Below, piece by piece: positions 32,809 through 43,070 of a stretch of DNA of 49,419 nucleotides. Both the position numbers and the translations under genes were made by a program. Location: the NCBI GenBank assembly GCA_016930745.1, contig JAFGGE010000115.1, positions 1 through 49,419 on the forward strand. The letters run 5' to 3'. The number at the start of each line of letters is the position of its first letter. Within the stretch, counting starts at the first letter, position 1. Source of the stretch: Sedimentisphaerales bacterium (GTDB lineage Bacteria; Planctomycetota; Phycisphaerae; Sedimentisphaerales; Anaerohalosphaeraceae). Under the pieces are notes generated by a model, which was not told the origin of the DNA, did no database searches, and saw only the letters and a list, made by a program, of their open reading frames with translations.

Positions 32809-33821
32809 GCTTGCTTTTATCGATAGAAATCCTCCTTTTTTTAACCTTGCTCGTATTAAGCGCCTTCTTTTCCGGATCGGAAACGGGGATGTACCGGCTT
32901 AGCCGGTTTCGCCTGCGTCTTGGAACACAGCAACACCGCCCCATGTACTCTCTGCTGGCCCAGACTATCGGCGACGGCCATGGTTTGATGCTTTCGCTTT
33001 TGACCGGCAACAACCTGGTCAACTGCCTGGCAACCAGCCTCGTTACGTATATGCTGATCCGGCAAGGCGACAGCCAGCGTGCCGCGGAAGTCCATGCCAC
33101 CATGATCATGACGCCAACCTTGTTTTTGTTCGGGGAGATTTTGCCAAAAACATTATATTATTATCGCGCCGATACGCTTATGCCCCGTTGCGCCTCATTG
33201 CTGTGGTTGTTCCACAAACTGCTTGTCTATTCCGGTATCGTTGTTTTTCTCAAAGCCGTCACCCATGTTCTCAATCGGCTCACGGGATCCCGCACCGATC
33301 CCTCGGCCGCTCTGGCCGCCAGCGCCCGCCATCAGGTTCGTCAGCTCCTCCAGGAAACCAGGGATGAAGGGCTTCTGAGCCCGCTTCAGCGACAAATCAT
33401 GCAATATCTGGTCGCGGCGCCGGATATTCAAGCCCGGGAATTGATGATCCCCTTGAAACAGGTAGCCATGGTGGATGTCGACACAAGTCGCGATGCGCTC
33501 CTCCAAGCGCTGGAAAAGATCCCTTTTACACGGCTACCGGTGTTTGAAGACACCCAGAACAACATCATCGGCCACATCCATGTCTGCCGTGTTCTGGCAA
33601 GCCGGGAAAGGTTTTCCGATCTTCGCTCATTTGTGGAGCCGCTTCATGGCGTCTCTGAAACCAGTTCCGTATTGGACATGATCCATCAAATGCATACGCG
33701 GAGAGATCGCATGGTTATGGTCGTCGCTTCGGAATCCGTAAAACCTCCGGTACATGTCCTGGGCATTGTAACCATCAAAGATCTGGCCGAGGAACTGACC
33801 GGCGAGATCGCCTCCGCCTGA
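32805..33821 (+). CDS. Second CNNM-type membrane protein with CBS pair, no CorC_HlyC domain
   Basis: Membrane protein of 338 residues, paralogous to the preceding gene. It has the CNNM signature SAFFSGSETGMYRLSRFRLR, helices that include TPTLFLFGEILPKTLYYYRA, and a CBS pair (ARELMIPLKQVAMVDVD, VHVLGIVTIKDLAEEL). It ends shortly after the second CBS motif, so the C-terminal CorC_HlyC domain is missing; this looks natural since there is no sign of a frameshift. The 4-base ATGA overlap with the upstream gene suggests that the two proteins are made in equal amounts and pair in the membrane. A role in divalent cation export, or in sensing for the adjacent kinase, is plausible but unproven. Confidence 0.9.
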   Translation: MSLLLSIEILLFLTLLVLSAFFSGSETGMYRLSRFRLRLGTQQHRPMYSLLAQTIGDGHGLMLSLLTGNNLVNCLATSLVTYMLIRQGDSQRAAEVHATMIMTPTLFLFGEILPKTLYYYRADTLMPRCASLLWLFHKLLVYSGIVVFLKAVTHVLNRLTGSRTDPSAALAASARHQVRQLLQETRDEGLLSPLQRQIMQYLVAAPDIQARELMIPLKQVAMVDVDTSRDALLQALEKIPFTRLPVFEDTQNNIIGHIHVCRVLASRERFSDLRSFVEPLHGVSETSSVLDMIHQMHTRRDRMVMVVASESVKPPVHVLGIVTIKDLAEELTGEIASA

Positions 33822-33878
33822 TGTTCTGACACAATTCCATGATCATCCGGAACGACAATTTTTCCGAACAGAATTCAG

Positions 33879-36800
33879 TCAATCCGACATCGTCATTACA
33901 GCAGACGATTGTTCCGCAATGTTCGTTTCCGATCCATTTGACGACAAACGAAACAGCCGACGCAGGAACAAGCCGGTATCGTTGATCATCAGATACAGGC
34001 AAGGCACAATCACCAGAGTAATCATTGTAGCAAAGACGATGCCGAAGCCCAAAGAAATCGCCATGGGAATCATAAAACGGGCCTGCCGCGAGGTTTCAAA
34101 GATCATCGGCGCCAAACCGCCAAACGTAGTCAGGGTCGTTAAAAGGATCGGTCGAAAGCGCCGCAGGCCGGCCTGATGGATAGCCTCAAAAGGAGCGATT
34201 CCCCGCCGGGTAAGACCATTGGTATAGTCGATCAATACCAGCGAATCGTTGACCACCACACCGCAAAGGGCCACAATCCCCATCAAACTCATCAGACTCA
34301 GGGAATACCCCATGAGGATATGCCCCAACACCGCTCCGATGATCCCGAACGGAATGGCCGCCATGACAATCAACGGCTGAAAGTAACTTCGAAAAGGAAC
34401 CGCCAGCAGGGCATAAATAGCGAACAACGACAGAACCAGGCCGTTGACCAGACTGGTCGAACTTTCCTGTAAGTCCTGTTGGCGTCCTTCCCATGCATAG
34501 GAAAGACCGGGAAAATCTTTCACCAGCTTCGGCAAAACCTCGGCATCCAGCGTCGCCATCACTTGACTGGTTTGCGACAGGGGATCCACATCGGCCGTCA
34601 CCGAAACCGTACGTCGCGCGTTTCGCCGGTTGATTACGGTATACGATCGTCCGGAGGATACGTGCGCAATCTGGCGAAGGGGCACATCCTTGCCGCCGGG
34701 CGTACGAATCAACAGTCGCTCCAGATCGTACTGGCGAATCCGTTGTTCGCGCGGCAGACGCACCTTAATTTTAACCTCGTTGCGGCCTCGTTGCTGGCGT
34801 ACCGCTTCGGAACCATAAAAAGCGTAACGCAATTGCCTTGCCAGGGTCTGCTGTGTAAGCCCGAGGCTGTGCCCTTCCTCCGTCAGGCTAAAGTCCAACT
34901 GCCGTTTGCCGGGCGTATATCCATCATCGATATCCTTGATATTGGCAAAGTCTTCCAATCGGACCGCCAGGGCTTCGCTGGCCCGGTCCAGCACATCGAT
35001 CCTGCGATGGCTTAATTCGATGGTCAAAGCAGCGCCGGATCCGGGCCCCCCCCGATCCGACTCGAACCGAAGGCTTTCCAGCCCGGGGACAGCTCCGACT
35101 CTCTCTCTCCAAAGACCGGTCAATTGGGCCGTCGTAATCGGGCGAACACCAGGAGGCGTAAGGTATACTCTCACTTCCACCTGATTTTCATCAATCAGGG
35201 AAAATACTCCTTCAGACAGTCTACTTTCTCCATTTTCTTGCACGATTTCCTGAGCAGCTTCCACCAGCAGACGGTTGACTTCTTCGGCCCGGGAAACCGG
35301 AGAGCCATACGGCAATATCGCCGTCACGACAGAGCTGTCTGATTCCACGCGGGGCATAAGAATCACTCCGATGCGGCCGCTGTTGACATATCCCAGAACG
35401 AGGATGAGAATAAAGATACTCAAGGAAATCGTAATTGCTCGAAAGCGGATACATAAATCCAGAAAAGGACTATACAGTCGATGAATCACCCAGTCCAGAC
35501 CTGCACTGAACGCATGCTGTACGATACCAATCCATCCAACCCGAGGCCGATGACGAGCATGGCCCAGGTGGCATGGCAGAATAAACAGAGATTCCACCCA
35601 GGATATGGAAAACACGGCAATGACCACCAGGGGGATCACTTGCCATATTTTGCCCATAAAACCGGGGATAAAATACAGAGGAATAAACGCCACAATATTG
35701 GTCAGGATGCTGAAGGACACGGGAAGCAGAACATCTTTGGTGCCCTCCACGGCCGCCCGCATGAAATCCATCCCCTGCTGACGGTATTCGTACACATTCT
35801 CGCCGACTACAATGGCATCGTCCACGACGATGCCGAGCGTCACGATAAAAGCAAACATGGAAATCATGTTTATCGTGACATCCATAGGCGGCAGAAACAG
35901 AAACGAACCCAGAATGGAAACAGGAATACCCAGGGTAACCCAAAGAGCCAGACGCAACTCCAAAAATAAGCTGAGAGAAACAATCACCAGAATCAATCCC
36001 AGACAGGCATTCTTCACCAACAGTTCAAGCCGCTGTCGATAGATGTCCGACATGTCCCGGTTCACAACCCAATCGATGCCGGGCGGCAGGTCCTTTTCGA
36101 TTTCGGCCATGGCGGCACGGGCGGCTCGCGAGACGCCGATCGGCGTTTGTTTTCCAACCCGATATACCTCCAGTCCGACGGCGGGCTTGCCGTTGAATGT
36201 CGCATACCGGTCCTGCTCTTCAAAGGTATCGCTGATCCGGGCGATATCCTTGAGAAGCAGGACCGATCCGTCGGGGCTGGTAATCACAGGAATCGTTCGA
36301 AACTGTCGGGCCCAGTCGCGCCGCTCGCTCACGCGAAGCAGGATATCGCCGCCCTCCGTTTCGAGGCTGCCGCCGGGGATTTCCACCGAGGTTTGCCGGA
36401 CCCGCTGGGCCACCTGATCCAGAGTCAGATTGTATCGGCGAAGCTCATTCTGGTCGATTTCAATGGCGATTTCATACTCTCTCACACCCCGCAGGTCCAC
36501 CTGGGTAATCTGCGGATCCTGGAGCAACCGGTCGCGCACCTGTTCGGCCAGTTCGCGGAGAACCCATTCGCTGGCATCTCCATAAATCTGGATTTGCAGC
36601 ACCTCGCGGCGGCGAATGATCAGACTGACCTCGGGTTCTTCGGCGTCTTCCGGGAATGTGGTGATTCGGTCGATTTCCTGTTTGATGTCCTGGTAGACGC
36701 GCTGGTCGTCGGCGCTTTCTTCCAGTTCGACTGTGACCGTCCCAAAGCCTTCCGAGGCCGTCGCGGTGATTTCCTTGATTCCATCCAGTCCGCGAACTCC

Positions 36801-37037
36801 TTCTTCGATGGCCAGGATGATGCCCTGTTCCACCTCTTCCGGGCTGGAGCCGGGATACGCCACACGAACGTTTACCATATCCAGCTCAAACTCCGGAAAG
36901 ACCTCCTGTTTGGTTCGGGACATCACAAAAAGGCCTCCGATCAGGAAAACCGCCATCAGCAAATTCGGCGTAATGCGGTTGTACATCATCCATGCGATCG
37001 GCCCGGAACCGTACGTTTCTTTCGAGGGGGAATTCAT
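33879..37037 (-). CDS. RND-family efflux permease (AcrB/HAE1-like)
   Basis: Inner-membrane proton-driven efflux pump of 1052 residues, the usual length of the family. It has the twelve-helix layout with two large periplasmic loops. The first helix follows the start ([22 protein letters not shown]). Helix 4 carries the proton-relay pair in [16 protein letters not shown]. The second half repeats the plan with [15 protein letters not shown] and [13 protein letters not shown] [16 protein letters not shown]. The [12 protein letters not shown] pore-domain motif is present. The ATG overlaps the stop of the adaptor gene by four bases. Substrates may be drugs, detergents or metabolites; the hydrophobic-amphiphilic (HAE) type is more likely than the metal type because the charged residues of CusA-like pumps in helix 4 are absent. 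Confidence 0.95.
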   Translation of the reverse strand: MNSPSKETYGSGPIAWMMYNRITPNLLMAVFLIGGLFVMSRTKQEVFPEFELDMVNVRVAYPGSSPEEVEQGIILAIEEGVRGLDGIKEITATASEGFGTVTVELEESADDQRVYQDIKQEIDRITTFPEDAEEPEVSLIIRRREVLQIQIYGDASEWVLRELAEQVRDRLLQDPQITQVDLRGVREYEIAIEIDQNELRRYNLTLDQVAQRVRQTSVEIPGGSLETEGGDILLRVSERRDWARQFRTIPVITSPDGSVLLLKDIARISDTFEEQDRYATFNGKPAVGLEVYRVGKQTPIGVSRAARAAMAEIEKDLPPGIDWVVNRDMSDIYRQRLELLVKNACLGLILVIVSLSLFLELRLALWVTLGIPVSILGSFLFLPPMDVTINMISMFAFIVTLGIVVDDAIVVGENVYEYRQQGMDFMRAAVEGTKDVLLPVSFSILTNIVAFIPLYFIPGFMGKIWQVIPLVVIAVFSISWVESLFILPCHLGHARHRPRVGWIGIVQHAFSAGLDWVIHRLYSPFLDLCIRFRAITISLSIFILILVLGYVNSGRIGVILMPRVESDSSVVTAILPYGSPVSRAEEVNRLLVEAAQEIVQENGESRLSEGVFSLIDENQVEVRVYLTPPGVRPITTAQLTGLWRERVGAVPGLESLRFESDRGGPGSGAALTIELSHRRIDVLDRASEALAVRLEDFANIKDIDDGYTPGKRQLDFSLTEEGHSLGLTQQTLARQLRYAFYGSEAVRQQRGRNEVKIKVRLPREQRIRQYDLERLLIRTPGGKDVPLRQIAHVSSGRSYTVINRRNARRTVSVTADVDPLSQTSQVMATLDAEVLPKLVKDFPGLSYAWEGRQQDLQESSTSLVNGLVLSLFAIYALLAVPFRSYFQPLIVMAAIPFGIIGAVLGHILMGYSLSLMSLMGIVALCGVVVNDSLVLIDYTNGLTRRGIAPFEAIHQAGLRRFRPILLTTLTTFGGLAPMIFETSRQARFMIPMAISLGFGIVFATMITLVIVPCLYLMINDTGLFLRRLFRLSSNGSETNIAEQSSAVMTMSD

Positions 37038-38323
37038 TGCTGTTCTCCCCGACCGACGGTCGCGGCCAGTTCTTCGGCGTCTCCCGACTCCTCCGACTTG
37101 GCCACCCGCAAAGGCATGCCCGCTACCGGCGCCGCCAGATCCGTCACGACAAGAAGCTCTCCTTCCTTGAGTCCCTTATGAACGAACACACGATCCGGCT
37201 CGTCGCTGAATATAATTTCAATCGTGCGGATTTCCAGTTGTTGCTTGTCGTCCATGATCCATACTGTGTTATTATCTCTCAGATGAGACCATGCCACGGG
37301 AAATACATTGGTCAAACGGCGCCCTTCGATCTCCACCCGCACATACGTGCCCACCAGCAGTTGAGGAAGATACTGGTTCTCGGTTTTCAAACAGAACGGA
37401 TCGTCCACGACCACCAGCAGTCGCGCCCAGCGGGCCTGGGTTTCCAGTTCGCTGCCCAGGCGCACTACGGTTCCTTTACGGACGCGATCGACGCCCCAAA
37501 CCTTGTCGTTGTGGATGGTCACGGAAGATCCGATATTCCCATTTCGCTGGGGGATATCGAGCCACTGAAGCTGATCCACCCGAATCATCACCTCGATCCA
37601 GACGGCATCGGTTCCTACCAGAGTCACCAGATCCGTATTCATCCCGACCACCGCGCCCACGTCGACATGTTTGTTTTGCACAATCCCGTTAAACGGCACA
37701 ACGATCTGGCAGCGAGCCAGGTCCAATTGGGCCTTTTCTAAAGCCGACCTCGCCGAGTCCAGAGCAGACCGGGCCGAAACCAACTGGGGTTCCCGCAGGA
37801 TCAGCTCCCGGTCTTCTTCGTCCACGATATCGCCCAACAACGCAAATTCCTGCCGGGCCACCGCCTGGTTGCCCTGCTCGATCTTGAGACGCTCGATGGC
37901 CTTATCCACTTCTCCTTGTCGCTGACGAACCAGAACCTCATAATCCCGAGAGTCAATCGAGGCCAATAACTGCCCTTTTCGAACAACGCCTCCGGGAATC
38001 ACCTCCGGCGAAAGGGCGACGATCTGTCCGGTGACCTGCGGCCGTAAGGTAACCTGTTGCGACGGCACGACGGTGCCCATGGCGTCAATCGTTGTCGCAC
38101 AATCGGCTTGTTGAACAGGAATGACCTGCACAAGTTTGGTCTGGGAAGGAAGTTTTGCTCGCTGTGCCTGTGGGCTGGTTCGGATTTGGTATTGATACAA
38201 CAAAATCGCACCGACCACAATGGCCGCAGAAACCAGAAACTTCAGACAACCCAGCACAAATCGAACGACAAGGGATCGGGATTTCGGGGGCATATTTTGT
38301 TCTTCGCCTGCCGGGGAACTCAT
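37034..38323 (-). CDS. RND efflux periplasmic adaptor (membrane fusion protein)
   Basis: Periplasmic adaptor of 429 residues that links the RND permease with the outer-membrane channel. It has one N-terminal membrane anchor ([20 protein letters not shown]), the lipoyl-like half motif [28 protein letters not shown], a helical hairpin ([15 protein letters not shown] to [14 protein letters not shown]), and the second lipoyl half [20 protein letters not shown]. The beta-barrel and membrane-proximal domains follow. The start overlaps the end of the outer-membrane gene by four bases, and its stop overlaps the permease start by four, so the three proteins are translated together. No cysteine for lipid attachment is seen. 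Confidence 0.95.
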   Translation of the reverse strand: MSSPAGEEQNMPPKSRSLVVRFVLGCLKFLVSAAIVVGAILLYQYQIRTSPQAQRAKLPSQTKLVQVIPVQQADCATTIDAMGTVVPSQQVTLRPQVTGQIVALSPEVIPGGVVRKGQLLASIDSRDYEVLVRQRQGEVDKAIERLKIEQGNQAVARQEFALLGDIVDEEDRELILREPQLVSARSALDSARSALEKAQLDLARCQIVVPFNGIVQNKHVDVGAVVGMNTDLVTLVGTDAVWIEVMIRVDQLQWLDIPQRNGNIGSSVTIHNDKVWGVDRVRKGTVVRLGSELETQARWARLLVVVDDPFCLKTENQYLPQLLVGTYVRVEIEGRRLTNVFPVAWSHLRDNNTVWIMDDKQQLEIRTIEIIFSDEPDRVFVHKGLKEGELLVVTDLAAPVAGMPLRVAKSEESGDAEELAATVGRGEQQ

Positions 38324-39792
38324 AGGCGCTCCTTTGCATTCTCCGCTGTATTTTTATCGTCTTTCAGGGACGAGGCCGTCAGGGAAGTCTCGTCGTTTTC
38401 GGGCCGAACCAAGTCCCATCCTCCAGCCAGCGAGCGATACAGGGCGATCCGGTTGCGAACCACCTGGCTGCGCGCGAGGATGACATTTCGCTCCAGGGAT
38501 TGCAGGGACTGAAGGGATTCCAAAACCCGAATGTAATCGATCTGCCCCTTGATATACCGCTCCCGATTCTGCTCGGATGTCCGACGGGCCAGGCCAAGCT
38601 GTTGTTTCAGGTTGTCCAGTGTCTGTTTCAGATACTGTTCCTGCACCAGTGTATCTTCCACTTCTTTGAGGGAATCCAGGACAATTTGCTGCCACAAATG
38701 CAAGGATTCCGAACGAAGGGCCTGCTGACGCCGGACCTCGGCTTTCCTCAGGCCGGCATCCATCAAAGGCTGTACGGCATTGGCGATCAGGTTGGCCAGC
38801 CAGTCATCGAACAAGTCATGAATCGAAGGAGCCGTCGTCTCCATCGTGCCCGACAAACTCAAACTTGGATACTGGTCGGCAATCGCCGCCGCGAGTCGAT
38901 AATCGGCCGCCTGCACCTGGCGATACCCCCCCCGGACGTCGGGCCGACGCCATAGAACATCGGAAGGAATCCCCGGATCAGGAAGAGGTCGCAGCGGGGG
39001 AAAGGAAACGTCCTTGTTCTGCCAGGCCAGGGAAGGCGGCATCCCGATAAGGATCGACAATCGATGTTGTAACAAGTGCATCGTCTCTTTAACCACAATC
39101 TTCAAAGCCTCCGTCGCCGCGACAAGCTGACGCTGACGCAGAACATCGGCGGCCGAGGCCCCCCCCTTCCGAAACTGAGTGGTAACGATCTGCAGCACCT
39201 GCTGATTGGTCACGATCTGCTCTTGTGTGAGCCGGTCCAAAGCCTTGGCTTCGGCCAGTTGATACCAGGTATCGGCCACCGAGGCGGCCAGAGAGATGGC
39301 CATGGTATGCACCGCTTCCTGTTGGGCTTCCACACTGAGCCATGCCGCCTGTTGCGCCGATTCCAGCTGCGACCATAAATCCACCTCGTACCCGGCGGCA
39401 AGCCCCATGGAATACGTTGTGCTGTAGTCAACCCGGCCCCCTGTTTCCAGACGCCTCCGCGAAACCCCCGCCTGCCCGTTGATCCATGGCCAGAGCGTGG
39501 AATCCACCTTTTGGGCTGCCGCCCGGGCCTGATCCAGTCGATCCCATGCCGCCAGAAGATCCAGGTTTCGTTGCAGGGATTGCTCAATCAGCGTGTCAAG
39601 ATCGGTATCTTCGAAGGCCAGCCACCACTGGTCCGGCGCCGAATCTGTCCCTTTGAAGGAAAACGTATCGGGAACGTCAATCGGAATCTCCATGTCGACA
39701 CTCCGGCGGGCGCACCCTCCCAGAGCCAGAAAGAGAATGGCTGTTCCAAGCCAATATAACCATCGCTTGTTTGTGTAAAACATCAGCGTCAT
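38320..39792 (-). CDS. Outer-membrane efflux lipoprotein (NodT/OprM-like)
   Basis: Outer-membrane channel of 490 residues. The signal peptide ends in a lipobox (LFLALGGC), so the mature protein starts with a lipidated Cys. Two TolC-like repeats follow, with conserved stretches PDQWWLAFEDTDLDTLIEQSLQRN, WPWINGQAG, GYEVDLWSQ, WRRPDVRGG and the LKEVEDTLVQEQ helix. It is the first gene of the efflux operon. The ATG at 39792 has GGAG 4 bases upstream; the ATG at 39783 is possible. A good promoter lies 60 bases upstream. No local transcription factor gene of the TetR or MarR type is visible, so regulation must come from elsewhere. Confidence 0.94.
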   Translation of the reverse strand: MTLMFYTNKRWLYWLGTAILFLALGGCARRSVDMEIPIDVPDTFSFKGTDSAPDQWWLAFEDTDLDTLIEQSLQRNLDLLAAWDRLDQARAAAQKVDSTLWPWINGQAGVSRRRLETGGRVDYSTTYSMGLAAGYEVDLWSQLESAQQAAWLSVEAQQEAVHTMAISLAASVADTWYQLAEAKALDRLTQEQIVTNQQVLQIVTTQFRKGGASAADVLRQRQLVAATEALKIVVKETMHLLQHRLSILIGMPPSLAWQNKDVSFPPLRPLPDPGIPSDVLWRRPDVRGGYRQVQAADYRLAAAIADQYPSLSLSGTMETTAPSIHDLFDDWLANLIANAVQPLMDAGLRKAEVRRQQALRSESLHLWQQIVLDSLKEVEDTLVQEQYLKQTLDNLKQQLGLARRTSEQNRERYIKGQIDYIRVLESLQSLQSLERNVILARSQVVRNRIALYRSLAGGWDLVRPENDETSLTASSLKDDKNTAENAKERL

Positions 39793-39851
39793 TTCACTCC
39801 GTCACAACTTCCCCAGCCCTCTGTTCCAAAGAAGAACTAACAGAATCATTT

Positions 39852-39880
39852 ATTATACAGCCAATCTCATGTCAGGCCAA
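39852..39880 (-). promoter_or_regulatory. Promoter of the RND efflux operon
   Basis: On the minus strand -35 TTGGCC (39880-39875) and a perfect -10 TATAAT (39857-39852) are 17 bases apart. The -10 is 60 bases upstream of the outer-membrane factor start. Confidence 0.65.
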
Positions 39881-39888
39881 TACTCTAC

Positions 39889-39902
39889 CTTCTGTTCAGA
39901 AG
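39889..39902. promoter_or_regulatory. Palindrome upstream of the RND promoter, possible operator
   Basis: CTTCTGTTCAGAAG is a perfect palindrome with 6-base arms and a TT centre, starting 9 bases upstream of the -35 box. The place suits an activator or repressor of the efflux operon, or of the divergent sialidase-like gene. No cognate regulator is visible in the window. Confidence 0.35.
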
Positions 39903-40030
39903 AAAATAAACGCTGACGTGCAAAGAATTATTCCCCCATCAAATTAATTTTCTGGAACGTAACGCTCCCTATTATATACTACTTAACCGGTAGATTCCGG
40001 ATGAAATGCCAAGAATGCAGGAGCGGTCGT

Positions 40031-41251
40031 ATGATTTACAAAGTCACTATACTTGCCATATATTCATCCCTATGCCTTGGGGCGGCCGCCCAGGATAAAA
40101 TACGAGTACCCGGCACGGTGATCCATTATTCTCCCGCGGCCTCCGGCTGCTATCTCGGCTCGCCCGGCATCTGTATCCTGCCGAACGGGGATTATCTGGC
40201 CAAGTGCGATCTGTTCGGCCCCAAAAGCACGGAATGGGAACAGGCCGTTTCACTGGTGTTTCATTCATCCGACCGGGGACAAAGCTGGTCGCAAATCGCC
40301 CGAATCGAGGGGCTGTTTTGGGCGTCGATCTTCGTACATGGGGGGGATGTATATCTTTTTGGGACGCATCGGCATCACGGCAATACGGTGATTCTCAAAT
40401 CGATCGATTCCGGTCATTCCTGGACCAGCCCAGAGAGCCCGGAAAGCGGTCTGCTGCTGCAAGGTGAATATCACACAGCCCCGGTCCCGGTGGTCGTTCA
40501 TGACGGGCGGATCTGGCGGGCCATGGAGGATGCCATGGGAGGCACGCAGTGGGGGCAGCGGTACCGTGCCTTCATGATGTCGGCTCCTGTAAATGCGGAC
40601 CTGCTGCGGGCCGACAGTTGGACGAGCAGCAATTGGATTGCACGAAATCCGGACTGGCTGGACGGCCGGTTTGGCGGCTGGTTGGAAGGCAACGCCGTCG
40701 TCGCGCCCGAGGGCGGGATTGTCAACATCCTGCGCGTAGATGATCGGAAGGTGGGCGGCCAGGCGGCCATGATCCGGATCAGTAAAGATGGGAAACAGGC
40801 CAGTTTCGATCCCTCGACCGGATTCATTGATTTTCCCGGGGCCAATACCAAGTTCACGATCCGATATGATCCGGAAACAAAGGCCTACTGGTCCCTGACC
40901 AATACTGTTCTGCCCCGCTTTGAAGGACGTAACAAGGCCAGCACGCGAAACACATTGGCTTTAATCCGATCCGGCGACCTGAAATCATGGCAGATTCGAT
41001 GTGTCCTGCTGTTTCATCCCGATCCGGAAAAGCACGGCTTTCAATATCCGGACTGGCTGTTCGAGGGAGAGGATATCATCGCGGCCATTCGTACCGCCTA
41101 TGACGATGCCCAGGGCGGCGCGCACAACTTCCATGACGCCAATTTTCTGACCTTCCATCGATTCGGGAATTTCCGCAAACTGACGATGCGGGATTCCGTG
41201 CCTATGCCGGAACAAACATCCGGCGCCAGTGTAATTGATAAAGAAAAGTAA
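40031..41251 (+). CDS. Secreted sialidase-like (BNR/Asp-box) protein
   Basis: Secreted six-bladed-propeller-type protein of 406 residues. A signal peptide (ILAIYSSLCLGAAAQ) is followed by Asp-box motifs SSDRGQSW and SIDSGHSW, each S-x-D-x-G-x-x-W, as in sialidases and related exo-glycosidases. The early GCYLGSPGICILPNGDYLA and the GEYHTAPVPVVVHDGRIWR stretch are typical of the exo-alpha-sialidase group of Planctomycetota and Bacteroidota. The arginine triad of true sialidases cannot be confirmed by eye, so another glycoside may be the substrate. The start at 40031 has AGGAG 7 bases upstream; the ATG at 40001 would put 10 hydrophilic residues before the signal. It is read divergently from the efflux operon and convergently with the SDR gene. 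Confidence 0.85.
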   Translation: MIYKVTILAIYSSLCLGAAAQDKIRVPGTVIHYSPAASGCYLGSPGICILPNGDYLAKCDLFGPKSTEWEQAVSLVFHSSDRGQSWSQIARIEGLFWASIFVHGGDVYLFGTHRHHGNTVILKSIDSGHSWTSPESPESGLLLQGEYHTAPVPVVVHDGRIWRAMEDAMGGTQWGQRYRAFMMSAPVNADLLRADSWTSSNWIARNPDWLDGRFGGWLEGNAVVAPEGGIVNILRVDDRKVGGQAAMIRISKDGKQASFDPSTGFIDFPGANTKFTIRYDPETKAYWSLTNTVLPRFEGRNKASTRNTLALIRSGDLKSWQIRCVLLFHPDPEKHGFQYPDWLFEGEDIIAAIRTAYDDAQGGAHNFHDANFLTFHRFGNFRKLTMRDSVPMPEQTSGASVIDKEK

Positions 41252-41269
41252 AAAATCCCTGCCGGATGA

Positions 41270-42037
41270 TTATCGAGCTGTCCAGCCGCCGTCCACGGTC
41301 AGGCAGGCGCCGGTGACATAGCTTGCGGCTGGGCTGGCAAGAAAGACAATGGGAGCGTGAATTTCCTCCAACCTGCCCCATCGATTCATGGGAACATTGC
41401 TCAGCAGTGTCCGGGTCTTTTCTGGATCTTCCATAACCGCTTGATTGATCTCCGTGGCAAACGGGCCGGGACAGATGCAGTTGACCGTGATTCCATCCTG
41501 CGCAACTTCCAGGGCCAGTGTGCGTGTTAGCTGCATGACAGCCCCCTTGGAAGCGCAATAGGAGGCCCTTTCCTCCATCCCCACCAGCGACAAGGCCGAA
41601 CCGATATTGATAATCCGCCCGTATCGGGCCTTTCGCATGTGGGGGATCACCGCCCGGCAGCAGGACAGGACACCGGTTACATTGGTCTCCCAGATTTGCC
41701 GCCAATGGGCATCCTCGATCTGCTCGACCGGCTCGCGGATATTGATACCGGCGTTGTTGACAAGGATATCGATTTTCCCAAATCGATCGATGGTCTTGCC
41801 TACCGCCTGCTTGATGCTGGCCCGATCCGTAACGTCAACGACCAGCGGAAGAATGGTTCGACGGGTCTGCTCTATCAATGCTTGGGCTGCCTGGGTAATC
41901 TGCTCTTCCTTCCGGCTGCCGATCGCCACATCCGCCCCGGCACGCGCCAGGGCCAGGGCCATCTCTTTGCCCAGCCCTTTCGATCCGCCGGTGATGAAAG
42001 CGACAGTACCATCCAGACCAAAGATAGAATCCGGCAC
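41270..42037 (-). CDS. Short-chain dehydrogenase/reductase (SDR)
   Basis: NAD(P)-dependent oxidoreductase of 255 residues, the usual size of a classical SDR. It shows the cofactor loop TGGSKGLGKEMA, the NNAG motif (ILVNNAGINIREP), the catalytic Ser in NIGSALSLVG, YCASK with the catalytic Tyr and Lys, and CPGPFATE. The C-terminal block SYVTGACLTVDGGWTAR is typical of gluconate/3-ketoacyl-type SDRs. The start is set at a GTG (42037), 9 bases after AAAGG; a TTG at 42064 and an ATG at 42214 are in frame, but the longer forms add a non-homologous Lys/Arg-rich stretch and run into the Sir2 promoter. It may be a gluconate 5-dehydrogenase-like sugar enzyme. Confidence 0.9.
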   Translation of the reverse strand: MPDSIFGLDGTVAFITGGSKGLGKEMALALARAGADVAIGSRKEEQITQAAQALIEQTRRTILPLVVDVTDRASIKQAVGKTIDRFGKIDILVNNAGINIREPVEQIEDAHWRQIWETNVTGVLSCCRAVIPHMRKARYGRIINIGSALSLVGMEERASYCASKGAVMQLTRTLALEVAQDGITVNCICPGPFATEINQAVMEDPEKTRTLLSNVPMNRWGRLEEIHAPIVFLASPAASYVTGACLTVDGGWTAR

Positions 42038-42208
42038 GGAATCAATCCTTTCGAGAAAATCCAATACTTCAGTTTTCCCTCGCTTGTTTTCCTCTCTCCC
42101 TCCAAAGATATACGCTTTTATGGCGCTTTTTGCAAGGATCGCCGGCCGGTATCGACCGAATTCTTCTATCCTGTCACGAAATGCGTATAAATGGACCTCT
42201 GTCGGATA

Positions 42209-42236
42209 TTGCAAAGGGCCGCTTCCTGGGTATAAT
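42209..42236 (+). promoter_or_regulatory. Promoter of the Sir2 gene
   Basis: -35 TTGCAA (42209-42214), 16-base spacer, -10 TATAAT (42231-42236). It lies 36 bases upstream of the Sir2 ATG, whose ribosome-binding site is AAAGGAG. Confidence 0.7.
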
Positions 42237-42272
42237 GATTACGTAATAAACAATCCGAAAGGAGATCCTGCA

Positions 42273-43043
42273 ATGAGCGATCCAACCTGCCTGGAGGAAT
42301 GCGTGGAGGTGTTTCTGGACCGGCTCCGGCGGGGCCGCCGTAACGTGGCGCTGACCGGGGCGGGTGTGTCAACAGCATCCGGGATCCCGGATTTTCGCGG
42401 ACCCAGCGGGCTCTATTCCAAACTTTCACAACGCGTCTTCGAGATTGATTTTTTCTATGAACAGCCCCGGAAATATTACCAAATTGCGATCGAACATATT
42501 CATACCCTGGCCGACAGGGAGCCCAATATCACCCACCGGATGCTGGCCGACCTCGAAAGGCAAGGCCTGATCGAAGCCGTTGTCACGCAGAATATCGACG
42601 GTCTGCACCAGAAGGCAGGCACAAGGCGGGTCATCGAGTTTCATGGAGATGTGCTCCGCTACCGATGTACGGAATGCCACAAAGAGTACGGCCGCCCTGC
42701 CGTCGACGCCATGATCCGGACCGATGGCCTGCCGAACTGCGACTGCGGCAGCCTGATCCGTCCGGGGATCGTCTTTTTCGGCGATCCGATCCCGATGGAA
42801 GCCCTGATCGAATCGCAGAAACTGGCCCAGTCGGCGGATGTCTTTGTGGCGATGGGTTCATCCCTGGCGGTCAATCCGGCGGCGGGCCTGGCCATGGCGG
42901 CCCATCAGGCCGGGGCGACGCTGATAATCATCAATAAGGGGCGCACGCATTACGACCGGGTCGCCGACCAGCGTTTCGATGTCGATCTGAGCGAATTCTC
43001 GCAGGCTGTGACCGATAGGCTTGCGATGAGTCATACGAAATGA
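42273..43043 (+). CDS. Sir2-family NAD-dependent protein deacylase
   Basis: Cytoplasmic NAD+-dependent lysine deacylase of 256 residues. Motifs are TGAGVSTASGIPDFRG (29-43) for NAD binding, QNIDGLHQKAG (107-116), the catalytic His124 in FHGD, zinc cysteines C132/C135 (RCTECHKE) and C156/C158 (NCDCG), then GIVFFGDPIPMEAL and MGSSLAVNPAA. The zinc module is shorter than usual in the second pair. The start at 42273 has AAAGGAG upstream and a promoter 36 bases away; the open frame reaches back to 41607 only because the opposite strand codes the SDR. It may regulate central metabolism enzymes by deacetylation or desuccinylation; the Tyr/Arg pair that marks desuccinylases is not evident. Confidence 0.94.
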   Translation: MSDPTCLEECVEVFLDRLRRGRRNVALTGAGVSTASGIPDFRGPSGLYSKLSQRVFEIDFFYEQPRKYYQIAIEHIHTLADREPNITHRMLADLERQGLIEAVVTQNIDGLHQKAGTRRVIEFHGDVLRYRCTECHKEYGRPAVDAMIRTDGLPNCDCGSLIRPGIVFFGDPIPMEALIESQKLAQSADVFVAMGSSLAVNPAAGLAMAAHQAGATLIIINKGRTHYDRVADQRFDVDLSEFSQAVTDRLAMSHTK

Positions 43044-43070
43044 CGGTAAAAGAGAACCCGCAAAGGCGGT

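Noticed and set aside
41607..43043. Longer 478-residue form of the Sir2 protein
   Set aside because: The extra N-terminal part lies antisense to the SDR gene. The start at 42273 has its own promoter and a good ribosome-binding site.
43058..43069. CCGC-AAAG-GCGG hairpin after the Sir2 gene as a terminator
   Set aside because: Only four base pairs, and the T tract starts three bases away; too weak to list as a feature.
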